A stretch of DNA of 43,125 nt from an uncultured Oscillospiraceae bacterium (GCA_949916125.1 CATLEJ010000004.1:1-43125); one strand, 5' to 3'. Numbered from the stretch's first letter, positions 20,844-29,638 are shown. Notes: generated by a model from the sequence alone, not told the origin. Translations and numbers: made by a program.

Positions 20844-21821
20844 TCAAAGCATGGTCACCGTGCCGGAGGACACGGCGTAATCTGCCCCGTCGTCCCCCCG
20901 GACCCGCAGGGCGAAGGAGCCGTCCACCCCCGACGCCGTCCCGGTGAGAAGGCCGGCCTGGGTCTCGAAGGACACCCGGCGGCCCAGGGTGACGCAGTGG
21001 GCCCGGTAGTGTTCCAGATAGTCCGCCCGCCGCCCCGGGAAGTCCCGCACCATTTTGTCCAGGGCGGTGAGCAGGCAGACGGCCAGGTGGTTTTGCTCCA
21101 CCGGGAAGCCCTCCAGGGCCAGGGAGGTGGCGATATCCCCCAGGCCCTGGGCCCGGAAGGCGTCCGCTGTCTGGCTCATGTTCACCCCCATGCCCGCCAC
21201 CACGTAGTCCGGCTCGCCGCTCTCCCCTAAAAAGGACAGCTCGGTGAGGATGCCGCACAGCTTTCTGCCGTTGAGGTAGAGGTCGTTGAGCCACTTGATC
21301 CGAACAGGGGCGCCGCTGGCCCGCTCCACCGCGTCCCGTGCCGCCACCCCCACCCAGCCCGTCAGGGTGAGCAGATCCTCCAGCCGGATGAGCCGGGGCC
21401 GGAGCAGCACCGACAGGTACAGCCCGTCCCCCCTGGGGGACTGGAAGGACCGCCCGTGGGTGCCCCGCCCGCCGGTCTGCTCCTCGGCGATGAGGACGGT
21501 TCCGGTAGGGGCCCCCGCCGCGGCCAGGGCCTTCAGCCGGGTGTTGGTGGAGTCCACCACCGGCTCCACCTGCACCTTCCCGGCAAACAGGCTGTCCGGG
21601 GGGAGCATGGCGGAGAGATACGCCGCCGACAGCACCGGGGGCGGCCCCGCCAGGCGGTAGCCCTTCCGGGTGGACGACTGGATGGGCCAGCCCTCCCGGC
21701 GCAGGGCGTCGATCTCCTTCCACACCGCCGCCCGGGTGACCCCCAGGGCGCGGCTCATCTCCTCGCCGGAGACGTGGCCCCCGCCTCCCGCCAGCAGGGC
21801 GGCGATCCGTTCCCGATCCAT
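20844..21821 (-). CDS. birA: Biotin--[acetyl-CoA-carboxylase] ligase / biotin operon repressor
   Basis: N-terminal HTH; TNTRLKALAAAGAPTGTVLIAEEQTGGRGTHGRSFQSPRGDGLYLSVLLRP; KWLNDLYLNGRKLCGILTEL. Confidence 0.96.
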   Translation of the reverse strand: MDRERIAALLAGGGGHVSGEEMSRALGVTRAAVWKEIDALRREGWPIQSSTRKGYRLAGPPPVLSAAYLSAMLPPDSLFAGKVQVEPVVDSTNTRLKALAAAGAPTGTVLIAEEQTGGRGTHGRSFQSPRGDGLYLSVLLRPRLIRLEDLLTLTGWVGVAARDAVERASGAPVRIKWLNDLYLNGRKLCGILTELSFLGESGEPDYVVAGMGVNMSQTADAFRAQGLGDIATSLALEGFPVEQNHLAVCLLTALDKMVRDFPGRRADYLEHYRAHCVTLGRRVSFETQAGLLTGTASGVDGSFALRVRGDDGADYAVSSGTVTML

Positions 21822-21847
21822 AATCCCGTGCTCCTTTCCGTATTTCA

Positions 21848-21877
21848 GCAGGGGCGGCCCCGTGGGGCCGCCCCTGC
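21848..21877. terminator. GC-rich hairpin between htrA-like gene and birA
   Basis: GCAGGGGCGGCCC-CGTG-GGGCCGCCCCTGC perfect 13-bp stem, no T-run. Confidence 0.45.
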
Positions 21878-21882
21878 GCCGG

Positions 21883-23181
21883 TTAATCCGCCGATGTCGG
21901 CTTGTCGATGAGGGAGAAGGTGATGGGCAGTTCCTCCCCGCCGCGCACCACGACGCAGTGCAGCTGCCCGTCCACCCCGGTGCGGTAGATCTGACGGCGC
22001 AGCTCCGGCAGGGTGGTCACGGCCGCGCCGTTGGCGGACACAATGAGGTCGCCCTTGCGCAGCCCCGCCTCCCGGGCGGGCACGTCCTTCTCCACCGTGG
22101 CCACCAGGATGCCCCGCCGCCCGGACTGCTCCGCCGCCTCGCAGGTGATGCCGATATAGGGCCGCCAGCTCTCCCCGGTGGCCAGGATGTGGTTGACGAA
22201 GGGCAGGATATCCGAAATGGGCAGGGCCAGCCCGATGTTTTCCAGCACGGCGGCGTCCTCAATGTCCTCGCCGCTGTCCCGCACCAGGCCGGTGATCTTG
22301 GCGGAGGTGATGCCCACCACCTGCCCCTGCTCGTTGAGCAGGGCCCCGCCGGAGTTGCCGGGATTCAGGGCGGCGGAGGTCTGGATCATGCCCATGCCCC
22401 TGCCGTCCACCTCGTCGTCCCGGTCCAGGGCGGACACGATGCCCTCCGTCATGGAGCCCAGCAGGTAGCCCATGGGGTTGCCCTCGGCGTACACCGGGTC
22501 GCCCACCGCCAGCGCGTCCGAGTCGCCCAGCCGGGCGGGGGTGAGGTCCAGCCCCTCCCCGTCGAACTTGAGCACGGCGATGTCAAATTCCTCGTCGAAG
22601 CCGATGACCTTGGCGTCGTATTCGGTGAGGGTGTCGGTGAGCAGCCTGATGCGCACCTCGGTGGACTCGTCGATGACATGGTAGTTGGTGAGGACGTAGC
22701 CCGAGTAGGTGACGATCACGCCGGTGCCCGAGTGGATGTACCCGCCGAAAGAGCCGGATTCCTCGGCCTCCACATAGACAATGCTGGGCAGGGCGAGCTG
22801 GTGGATCTCCCGGCCCGACAGGGCGGCCCCCGCCGCCGGCTCCACGCTCAGCCGGACGCCGGGGTCCGGGTCGCCCCAGGGCAGGTCGTCCGCGCTCCAA
22901 TTCGACGTGTTGGGGATGGACCAGGTGCGGTGGGGGGGCGGGTCGCTGGCGGCGGCCGGGGGAGGCATATTGGCCAGCAGCTCCGCCAGGCCGTTCACCG
23001 CCCAGAAGCTGACGCCGCCCAGCAGGGCCACGCACAGCACGATGGACACAATGGTCACCGCCCAGCGCCGGGGGGACCAGCGGGCCTTCTTCCGGGGGGG
23101 CGCCGGGGGCCGTGAGGCGGGCACCGGGGGCGGCTGGACGCCGGGGCCCCTGGGCCACCGGGAGGAGAGATAATTGTCCAT
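21883..23181 (-). CDS. HtrA/DegP-like S1C trypsin-like serine protease with PDZ domain, membrane anchored
   Basis: TM segment; VLTNYHVID, FDIAVLKFD, NPGNSGGALLNEQGQVVGI, PDZ AREAGLRKGDLIVSANG. Confidence 0.95.
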   Translation of the reverse strand: MDNYLSSRWPRGPGVQPPPVPASRPPAPPRKKARWSPRRWAVTIVSIVLCVALLGGVSFWAVNGLAELLANMPPPAAASDPPPHRTWSIPNTSNWSADDLPWGDPDPGVRLSVEPAAGAALSGREIHQLALPSIVYVEAEESGSFGGYIHSGTGVIVTYSGYVLTNYHVIDESTEVRIRLLTDTLTEYDAKVIGFDEEFDIAVLKFDGEGLDLTPARLGDSDALAVGDPVYAEGNPMGYLLGSMTEGIVSALDRDDEVDGRGMGMIQTSAALNPGNSGGALLNEQGQVVGITSAKITGLVRDSGEDIEDAAVLENIGLALPISDILPFVNHILATGESWRPYIGITCEAAEQSGRRGILVATVEKDVPAREAGLRKGDLIVSANGAAVTTLPELRRQIYRTGVDGQLHCVVVRGGEELPITFSLIDKPTSAD

Positions 23182-23237
23182 GGGAAAAACCTCCTAACAC
23201 AGATCAGGGATGCGGGCAGGCCCGGGCGTAGGAGAAA

Positions 23238-24650
23238 TCATGCCCGGGTGAGCGTAAACACAAACTTGGTCACGCCGTCCTCGCTGGTGCAAGTAATCGT
23301 CTCTTTGTGGCTGTTGAGGATGGTTTTGACGATATACAGCCCAAGGCCCACCCCGTCCCGGTCGGCGGAGCGGGAGTGGTCGGTTTTGTGGAAGCGGTCA
23401 AACACCAGCAGCTGCTCCCCCTCCGGGATGGTGTCCCCCTCGTTGCTGATGGTGATGGTGGCCTTCGGCCCCTTGACGGAAACCCCGATGCCCAGTACGC
23501 CCCCCTCCCTGGAGAACTTGATGGCGTTGTCCAGCAGGTTGTAGCACACCTGGGTGATGGCGTCCTGGTCCCCCCAGACGGGGACGGGCTCGTCGGGGAG
23601 CTGAGCGTCCACCTCCAGGTTCTTGCCGTTCACCTTGCTCTCCAGGGTGACCAGGGTGCGCACCAGGGTCTCGCTGATGTCGAACTGCTGCTGGGCGGCC
23701 CGCTCGTCCGACTGGAGGCGGGACAGGTCCAGCATGGAGCGCACCAGCCGGGACAGGCGGCGGGTCTCCGAGGAGATGATTTCCAGGTAGTGCCGCTCTT
23801 GCTCCGGCGGGATGGTGCCGTCCAGGATGCCGTCGGCGAAGCCGGCGATGGTGGTCATGGGGGTTTTCAGCTCGTGGGACACATTGGCGATAAACTCGGT
23901 GCGCCGCTGCTCGCTTTTGGACAGGGAGTCGGCCATGGCGTTGAAGGCCTCGGCCAGCTCCCCCACCTCGTCCCGGCGGGGGCCCACGTCCACCCGGACG
24001 TTGAGCTCGCCCAGGCCGAACTGCCGGGCGGCGGCGGCGATCTCCTTGATGGGCTGGGACTGGCGCATACTGGTCACCGAGCTGATGATGGCGGCGATGA
24101 GGACCACGGCCAGCGCCGTCACCAGCAGGATGGCGGACAGGTCCTGCCACATCCCGCTGATGTTGGAGGCGGCGCAGGACACCAGCACCAGCCCCTGGAG
24201 ATGGCCGCTGGCGCTGTTCACCGGTAGGCCCACCAGGTAGCGGGCCTCGTCGTACAGCCCGTCCAGGGTGGTCATGCCCATAAAGGAGCCGCCCACGATC
24301 TCGTCCACCTTCTGCCGGGACAGGGGGACGTTCTCCATCTCCGCCAGCTGGCTGTCGCCGCTGGTGGCGTAGAGGATCACCCCGTCGGGGGTGGACACCA
24401 GCACATGACAGTCGGACACCCGGGCCACCGAATTGAGGTAGCTCTGGAAGGAGGCGGTCTGCCAGACGGTGCTGCCCCCGGTGATGACGGCGTTGGAGGT
24501 GAAGTCGGCGATATACCGGGCGTTGCGCTCCAGGGTGTCCTTTTTCTCCCGGATGGTGTACTGGTAACTCAGGGTGGCGAAGGAGGCCCCCAGCATGAGG
24601 AAGGACAGCAGCACCATGCCCACCATGGTGGCGAACTGGCGGCCGTACAT
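23238..24650 (-). CDS. Sensor histidine kinase (two TM, HAMP, HisKA, HATPase)
   Basis: MYGRQFATMVGMVLLSFLMLGASFATL, HAMP, ANVSHELKTPMTTIAGFADGI, DRDGVGLGLYIVKTI; start inferred at the internal Met. Confidence 0.93.
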   Translation of the reverse strand: MYGRQFATMVGMVLLSFLMLGASFATLSYQYTIREKKDTLERNARYIADFTSNAVITGGSTVWQTASFQSYLNSVARVSDCHVLVSTPDGVILYATSGDSQLAEMENVPLSRQKVDEIVGGSFMGMTTLDGLYDEARYLVGLPVNSASGHLQGLVLVSCAASNISGMWQDLSAILLVTALAVVLIAAIISSVTSMRQSQPIKEIAAAARQFGLGELNVRVDVGPRRDEVGELAEAFNAMADSLSKSEQRRTEFIANVSHELKTPMTTIAGFADGILDGTIPPEQERHYLEIISSETRRLSRLVRSMLDLSRLQSDERAAQQQFDISETLVRTLVTLESKVNGKNLEVDAQLPDEPVPVWGDQDAITQVCYNLLDNAIKFSREGGVLGIGVSVKGPKATITISNEGDTIPEGEQLLVFDRFHKTDHSRSADRDGVGLGLYIVKTILNSHKETITCTSEDGVTKFVFTLTRA

Positions 24651-24782
24651 GGTTTTCAAGCGTTTGCCACCCCCCACGAAACGTCCCGTTTCGCGGGGAC
24701 CCCCTTATGATTGAACGTATCGCGGGCCGGGAGTGAATCCCGTCCCGCTCCGCCGCACTCGCGGCGGCACGCTGCGCGCGCT

Positions 24783-24805
24783 GGTGACTTCATGCTGAAG
24801 TCACC
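24783..24805. promoter_or_regulatory. Inverted repeat overlapping the response-regulator stop codon
   Basis: GGTGACTTCA-TGC-TGAAGTCACC perfect 10-bp stem; minus-strand TGA stop at 24790-24792. Confidence 0.7.
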
Positions 24806-25476
24806 TCAAACTTGTAGCCCACGCCCCAGACGGTTTTCAGGCTCCACTGGTCGCTGACGCCCTCCAGCTTCTCCCGCAGGCGCTTGATGTGTACGTCCAC
24901 CGTGCGGCTGTCGCCGAAGTAATCGAAGCCCCACACCTCGTCCAGCAGCTGGTTGCGGGTAAACACCCGGTTGGGGGCGGCGGCCAGGTGGTACAGCAGC
25001 TCCAGCTCCTTGGGCGGGGTGTCCACCCGCCTGCCGTCCACCAGCAGCTCATAGGAGTCCAGGTTGACCACCAGCTTGTCGAAGGTGAGCCGCTTTTCCG
25101 GCTGTTCCTCCTCGCCGAAGCGGCGCAGCACCGCGTGGATGCGGGCCACCACCTCCTTGGCCTCGAAGGGCTTGGTGATGTAGTCGTCCGCCCCCATCTC
25201 CAGGCCGGACACCTTGTCCTCCAGCTCGCCCTTGGCGGTGAGCATGATAATGGGGGTTTTGGAGGCCTCCCGGATCTTGCGGCACACCGACCAGCCGTCC
25301 ATCCCCGGGAGCATGATGTCCAGCAGCACCAGGTCGGGCTGCACCTGCTGGAACTTTTCCAGGCCGGCCAGGCCGTCCCCGGCCACATGGCAGGTCATTT
25401 CCTCCTTTTCCAGGTAGAGCCGGAGCAGGTCGGCGATATTCTTGTCGTCCTCCACAATCAAAATTGTGCGGGGCAT
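24790..25476 (-). CDS. OmpR-family response regulator, partner of the downstream histidine kinase
   Basis: MPRTILIVEDDKNIADLLRLYLEKE...VLLDIMLPGMDG...TAKGELEDKVSGLEMGADDYITKPFE; winged helix. Confidence 0.96.
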   Translation of the reverse strand: MPRTILIVEDDKNIADLLRLYLEKEEMTCHVAGDGLAGLEKFQQVQPDLVLLDIMLPGMDGWSVCRKIREASKTPIIMLTAKGELEDKVSGLEMGADDYITKPFEAKEVVARIHAVLRRFGEEEQPEKRLTFDKLVVNLDSYELLVDGRRVDTPPKELELLYHLAAAPNRVFTRNQLLDEVWGFDYFGDSRTVDVHIKRLREKLEGVSDQWSLKTVWGVGYKFEVTSA

Positions 25477-25557
25477 GAGAGCACACCCTTTCTATGGTAA
25501 CGGTTCTCACCATTATAAAATAATTGGCGGGAAATTTCTACACCTATTTGTAAACTC

Positions 25558-26718
25558 CTACAGGACATGGCTCCGGTCCACCCCGATCACCGGCTTCAGC
25601 CCCGGCTCCAGCTCCCCCAGGCGCTGGGTGAGGGCGGCGCGCACCTCCTCGTCGGTGAGGGGCACCTCGTAGGGGGCCACCACGTCGAAGGCCACCTCGC
25701 CGTCCGGCGTACAGCGCAGGTCGTGGATGGTGGCGGCGGGGTCCAGCTCCCGGGCCAGCGCCTCCGTCAGGGCAAGCAGGCGGGCGGTGCGGGGATCCCC
25801 CGGCTCCACGGGGTCCAGGTGGATCACCGCCTCCAGGCCGAAGCGCTGGTGCAGCTCCCGCTCCGCGTGGTCAATGACGGCGTGTATCTCCACCAGGGGG
25901 CTCTGGGCGGGCACCTCGGCGTGGACGGACATCATCCGCCGCCCGGGGCCGTAGTCGTGGATCACCAGGTCGTGGATACCCAGGATCTGGGGGTGATCCA
26001 GGATCAGGGCTTCAATGTCCGCCACCATGGCGGGGTCGGGCTGGGCCCCCAGCAGGGGGTCCAGGGTATCCTTGGCGGCGGACCACCCCGCCCGCAGGAT
26101 GAAGGCCGCCACCGCCAGCCCCAGCCAGCCGTCCAGGTTCACATGGAACAGGTGGGAGACGGCCAGCCCGGCGAGCACCGCCGACGTGGCCAGCGCGTCC
26201 GTCCGGGCGTCCAGCGCCGCGGCCCGCAGGGCGGAGGAGTCGGTCTGCCTGCCCAGGGCGGCGTTGAACCAGCCCATCCACAGCTTGACGGCAATGGAGA
26301 GCACCAGCACCCCCGCCGCCACCGGGGTGAGGGAGGTCTCCGCCGGGTGAAAAATCTTGTCCACCGAGCTCTTGCCCAGCTCCACCCCCACCAGCAGGAT
26401 CAGCAGGGACACCGCCAGCCCCGCCAGGTATTCGATCCGACCATGGCCGAAGGGGTGGCGCTCGTCCGCCCGCTGGCCGGCCATGCGGAAGCCCGCCAGC
26501 GTCACCACCGACCCGGCGGCGTCGGACAGGTTGTTGAAGGCGTCGGCGGTGACGGAGATGGCCCCGGTGAGGATGCCGGCCGTCATTTTTCCGAAAAACA
26601 GGGTGAAGTTGAGCGCCACCCCCAGCGCCCCGGCGGCGAAGCCGCAGCGGCGCCGGACATCGGGGTCAGCGGGGTTGCTGCCCTCGGGGAGGACGCGGCG
26701 CAGAATGGCGTGGAACAC
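25558..26718 (-). CDS. Cation diffusion facilitator (CDF) family transporter
   Basis: ISVTADAFNNLSDAAGSVVTLAGF, DARTDALATSAVL, DEERHPFGHGRIEYLAGL; 386 aa. Confidence 0.93.
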   Translation of the reverse strand: MFHAILRRVLPEGSNPADPDVRRRCGFAAGALGVALNFTLFFGKMTAGILTGAISVTADAFNNLSDAAGSVVTLAGFRMAGQRADERHPFGHGRIEYLAGLAVSLLILLVGVELGKSSVDKIFHPAETSLTPVAAGVLVLSIAVKLWMGWFNAALGRQTDSSALRAAALDARTDALATSAVLAGLAVSHLFHVNLDGWLGLAVAAFILRAGWSAAKDTLDPLLGAQPDPAMVADIEALILDHPQILGIHDLVIHDYGPGRRMMSVHAEVPAQSPLVEIHAVIDHAERELHQRFGLEAVIHLDPVEPGDPRTARLLALTEALARELDPAATIHDLRCTPDGEVAFDVVAPYEVPLTDEEVRAALTQRLGELEPGLKPVIGVDRSHVL

Positions 26719-26773
26719 GGTGGAACCCTCCGATCAGAATGAGTTGGCCAATGGCGTGTGGAACAACGGCCTG

Positions 26774-26797
26774 TAGGGGCGGACATTGTCCGCCCGG
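26774..26797 (+). repeat. GTAGGGGC-type short palindromic repeat
   Basis: GTAGGGGCGGAC-ATT-GTCCGCCCG; related pair at 42012-42089. Confidence 0.6.
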
Positions 26798-26800
26798 ATT

Positions 26801-26919
26801 TGTAGGGCGCGACGGTCTCGTCTTCGACTCGGTCGGCGATGGACGAGCGCCACCGGCGTTCATCGCCCCGGCGCGCCGGTCTACCGCGTTCGCGGCGTGC
26901 CCAGTGGTCACGCCCTACA
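26801..26919. repeat. Compound palindromic intergenic element bounded by 9-bp inverted ends
   Basis: TGTAGGGCG ... CGCCCTACA with internal GC-rich palindromes. Confidence 0.55.
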
Positions 26920-26991
26920 CGATCCCGTCAACAAGGTTGAGGATGATTATAAATTATATACAAAAAACAGGCCACGGCATACCTGCCGGAT

Positions 26992-27480
26992 TCAGCGCCC
27001 CATCAGCTCCCTGGCCTGCTTGCCGGTGATGTGCTCCGGGACCAGCTCCACCATGAGGAAGCGGTTCCAGGAGCCGTCGATCTCCGCGGCCAGCTCCGCC
27101 TCAAAGCCGGGGCGGTACTTGGCGCCCAGCGCCTCGATGGCGCGGCGCTTTTCCTCGGGGTCGTCCAGCACCCGGGCGGCGCCAAAGACGATCACCGAGC
27201 GGTAGTAGGTGGTGTATTCCTCGGGCATGATCTGGTTCTGGTCCACCACGCAGAAGGACGCCCGCCCGTCGGCCCGGATGGCGTCCAGCTTGTGGCCCGA
27301 CACGGCGCTGTGGAAGTACAGCCGCCCGTCCCGCCACACATAGCTCAGGGGCACGGCGTAGGGCCAGCCCCCGTCCCCCGTCACCGCCAGCACCCCGGCG
27401 GTGTTCCGCTCCAGGACGGCGGCGCATTCCTCCGCGGTCAGCGCCTGCCTGGATCTGCGCATTGCTCTCATTGTGTCCAT
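26992..27480 (-). CDS. Pyridoxamine 5'-phosphate oxidase family (NimA-like) flavoprotein
   Basis: MRRSRQALTAEECAAVLERNTAGVLAVTGDGGWPYAVPLSYVWRDGRLYFHSAVSGHKLDAI. Confidence 0.88.
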   Translation of the reverse strand: MDTMRAMRRSRQALTAEECAAVLERNTAGVLAVTGDGGWPYAVPLSYVWRDGRLYFHSAVSGHKLDAIRADGRASFCVVDQNQIMPEEYTTYYRSVIVFGAARVLDDPEEKRRAIEALGAKYRPGFEAELAAEIDGSWNRFLMVELVPEHITGKQARELMGR

Positions 27481-27553
27481 CCCCTTCCGGTGGTTATGAT
27501 TTAAGCCGTTTTGCTCGCCGTCTGCGGCGTCAACCGCAAAACATGGCACACAC

Positions 27554-27597
27554 TACTTCCGACCTTTTGGCTCGGAAGTAATATGTGAAACAGTATA
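27554..27597 (-). promoter_or_regulatory. Candidate promoter with downstream palindromic operator for the PNPOx-family gene
   Basis: Minus strand TATACT (-10) and palindrome TACTTCCGA-N9-TCGGAAGTA at 27554-27580. Confidence 0.5.
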
Positions 27598-27674
27598 CCA
27601 ATAAATCCCCGGTTTTACAAGAGCGGATCGCCCTCCCGCCGGACCAAAGCGCGAGGGTTACATAATAAAAAGGA

Positions 27675-27703
27675 TTGACGAACCGTTGGGGGCGTGCTAA
27701 GAT
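27675..27703 (+). promoter_or_regulatory. SigA-type promoter
   Basis: TTGACG-17-TAAGAT upstream of the 27752 CDS. Confidence 0.65.
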
Positions 27704-27751
27704 AGGGCTGTCCGACAAAATTCGATGCCACCGGCCAAGGAGGATTCCGCC

Positions 27752-28945
27752 ATGCCGTCAAAGCCCTCTCCCAACAGCCTGATTCATTGCGCCGTCTGCG
27801 GCGAAGATTATAGTGCCACATATAAACGCTGCCCCTTCTGCGGGGCCAAAAACGCCCCGTCCGCCCCCCAGCCCCCTGCGCGCAGGCGGGAGCCGGAACC
27901 CGAGGCCCCACCCCCGCCCCCGCGCAGGCCCACCCCGGAGGACCCGGACGACACCTACGTGTTTGACGGGCAGGATCTTTTTGACGAGGAGCCGGAGGAG
28001 GACTACCGCCCCGCCCGCCCCAAGGGGGGCAAGCGGCTGGCGGAAAAACCGTCCTCCAACCCCTTTGCGGACGCCCAGATCAACTGGCCCCGGATGATCA
28101 CCTTCCTGTGCTCGCTGGTGATCATCATTGCGGCGCTGGTCATTGTGTTCACCGTGATCTATCCCCAGCTCCGGGGGGACAAGGACCCCGTGGCCGGCGG
28201 CACCGAGCAGCCCTCCGCCGGCGTCACCGACCCGGTGCCCGGTGTGACGCAGCCCCCGGCGGACCCCGGCGTGACCGACCCGGTGCCCGGCGTGACGCAG
28301 CCCCCGGTGGATCCCAGCGTCACCGATCCCCCCGCCGTGGGCGACGACGAGCCCACCGGGCTGACGCTGAGCACCACCGACGTCACGCTGTACCCCGTGG
28401 AGAACGGCAGGCCTGTGGCCCTGCGCAATTACTTCCAGCTCAAGGCCACCGTCACCCCCGCCGACTGGAACGGCACGGTGACCTTTGAGTCCAGCGACCC
28501 CTCCCTGGCCACGGTGAGCGCCGACGGCACCGTGTCCCACGCCAATCCGAACGTGACCAGGCTCCACCAGGTGGTGATCACCGTGCGGGCGGGGACCCTG
28601 GAGGCGGAGTGCATTGTCCGCATCGCGCCCAAGCCCGCCGCCACCCAGCCCCCGGCCACCCAGGCCCCGGCCCAGACCGATCCCCCCGTGGCCGACACCC
28701 AGGCCCCATCCAGTGGGGGGAACGTCACGGTGGGCCGTTCCGGCGTCGTTGTGAACGCGGAGGGCGGCCTGCGGGTGCGCTCCGGCCCGGGCACCGGGTA
28801 CGCCGTGCTGGCCACCGTGTGGAACAACACCCCCATCAACGTGGTGGCCGACGCGGGGGGCGGCTGGTATGAGATCACCTATGCCGGCACGGGCGGCACC
28901 GCCACCACGGGCTACATCATGGGCGAGTACATTTCCACCAACTGA
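27752..28945 (+). CDS. Zinc-ribbon, single-TM protein with Pro-rich repeats, Ig-like region and C-terminal SH3b domain
   Basis: CAVCGEDYSATYKRCPFCG; TM ITFLCSLVIIIAALVIVFTVIY; GVTDPVPGVTQPP repeats; SH3b VVNAEGGLRVRSGPGTGYAVLATVWNNTPINVVADAGGGWYEITYAG. Confidence 0.85.
   Translation: MPSKPSPNSLIHCAVCGEDYSATYKRCPFCGAKNAPSAPQPPARRREPEPEAPPPPPRRPTPEDPDDTYVFDGQDLFDEEPEEDYRPARPKGGKRLAEKPSSNPFADAQINWPRMITFLCSLVIIIAALVIVFTVIYPQLRGDKDPVAGGTEQPSAGVTDPVPGVTQPPADPGVTDPVPGVTQPPVDPSVTDPPAVGDDEPTGLTLSTTDVTLYPVENGRPVALRNYFQLKATVTPADWNGTVTFESSDPSLATVSADGTVSHANPNVTRLHQVVITVRAGTLEAECIVRIAPKPAATQPPATQAPAQTDPPVADTQAPSSGGNVTVGRSGVVVNAEGGLRVRSGPGTGYAVLATVWNNTPINVVADAGGGWYEITYAGTGGTATTGYIMGEYISTN
28220..28315 (+). 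repeat. 48-bp (16-aa) coding tandem repeat, two units plus a partial
   Basis: GVTDPVPGVTQPPADP / GVTDPVPGVTQPPVDP. Confidence 0.85.
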
Positions 28946-28955
28946 CCCCAGTGCG

Positions 28956-28987
28956 GGGGCGCCGCCCAGGCGGGCGGCGCCCCTTTT
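28956..28987 (+). terminator. Terminator/attenuator-like hairpin
   Basis: GGGGCGCCGCCC-AGGC-GGGCGGCGCCCC-TTTT. Confidence 0.7.
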
Positions 28988-29002
28988 AAGGAGGCATCTG
29001 CC

Positions 29003-29638
29003 ATGCTTACGGTTGAGCGCGTCAGCGTCATGAACCTGGAAAATGCCATGCGGGGGGCCCGCAACCCCATGAACAGCTGGGACCGCTCGGACAGCGGCTA
29101 TGACGAGGCGGGGGCCTATGTGCTGGGGGAGAACGACCTGTCCCTGGCCCTGCGGCTGTGCGCGGCGGGACGGGACCACCGAAAATTCCTCCGGCAGGTT
29201 TTCGTGTCCATGGACGTCACCGCCCCCCTGTACTGGTGGAAGGAGTTCGACACCTATAAGGTGGGCACCGTGGCCAACTCCACCTCCACCATGCACAAGC
29301 TCCACGCCCGGCCCATCGCGCTGCCCGACTTCTCTACCGACCACCTGACCCCCGCCTCGCTGGCCCAGTTCCAGCGGTATATGGACTACCTGGAGACGGT
29401 GCGGCAGCGGTACGTGGCCGGCAGGGATAAGGCGGACTGGTACGACCTGATCCAACTTCTCCCGTCCAGCTACAACCAGATGCGCACTGTGGGCCTCAAC
29501 TATGAGGTGCTGGCCAACATCTACTTTGCCCGCCGCGGCCACAAGCTGGACGAGTGGCACACCTTCTGCGCCGCCGTGCTGGAGCTGCCCTACGCCCGGC
29601 AGATGCTGGAGGCCATGGAGGGCGGGGCGGCAACATGA
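29003..29638 (+). CDS. Uncharacterised protein with possible distant ThyX-like fold
   Basis: DHRKFLRQVFVSMDVTAPLYWWKEFDTYKVGTVANSTSTMHKLH...LNYEVLANIYFARRGHKLDEWHTFC; 211 aa. Confidence 0.85.
   Translation: MLTVERVSVMNLENAMRGARNPMNSWDRSDSGYDEAGAYVLGENDLSLALRLCAAGRDHRKFLRQVFVSMDVTAPLYWWKEFDTYKVGTVANSTSTMHKLHARPIALPDFSTDHLTPASLAQFQRYMDYLETVRQRYVAGRDKADWYDLIQLLPSSYNQMRTVGLNYEVLANIYFARRGHKLDEWHTFCAAVLELPYARQMLEAMEGGAAT

Noticed and set aside
28220-28330. Possible CRISPR-like repeat
   Set aside because: In-frame coding tandem repeat with no unique spacers.
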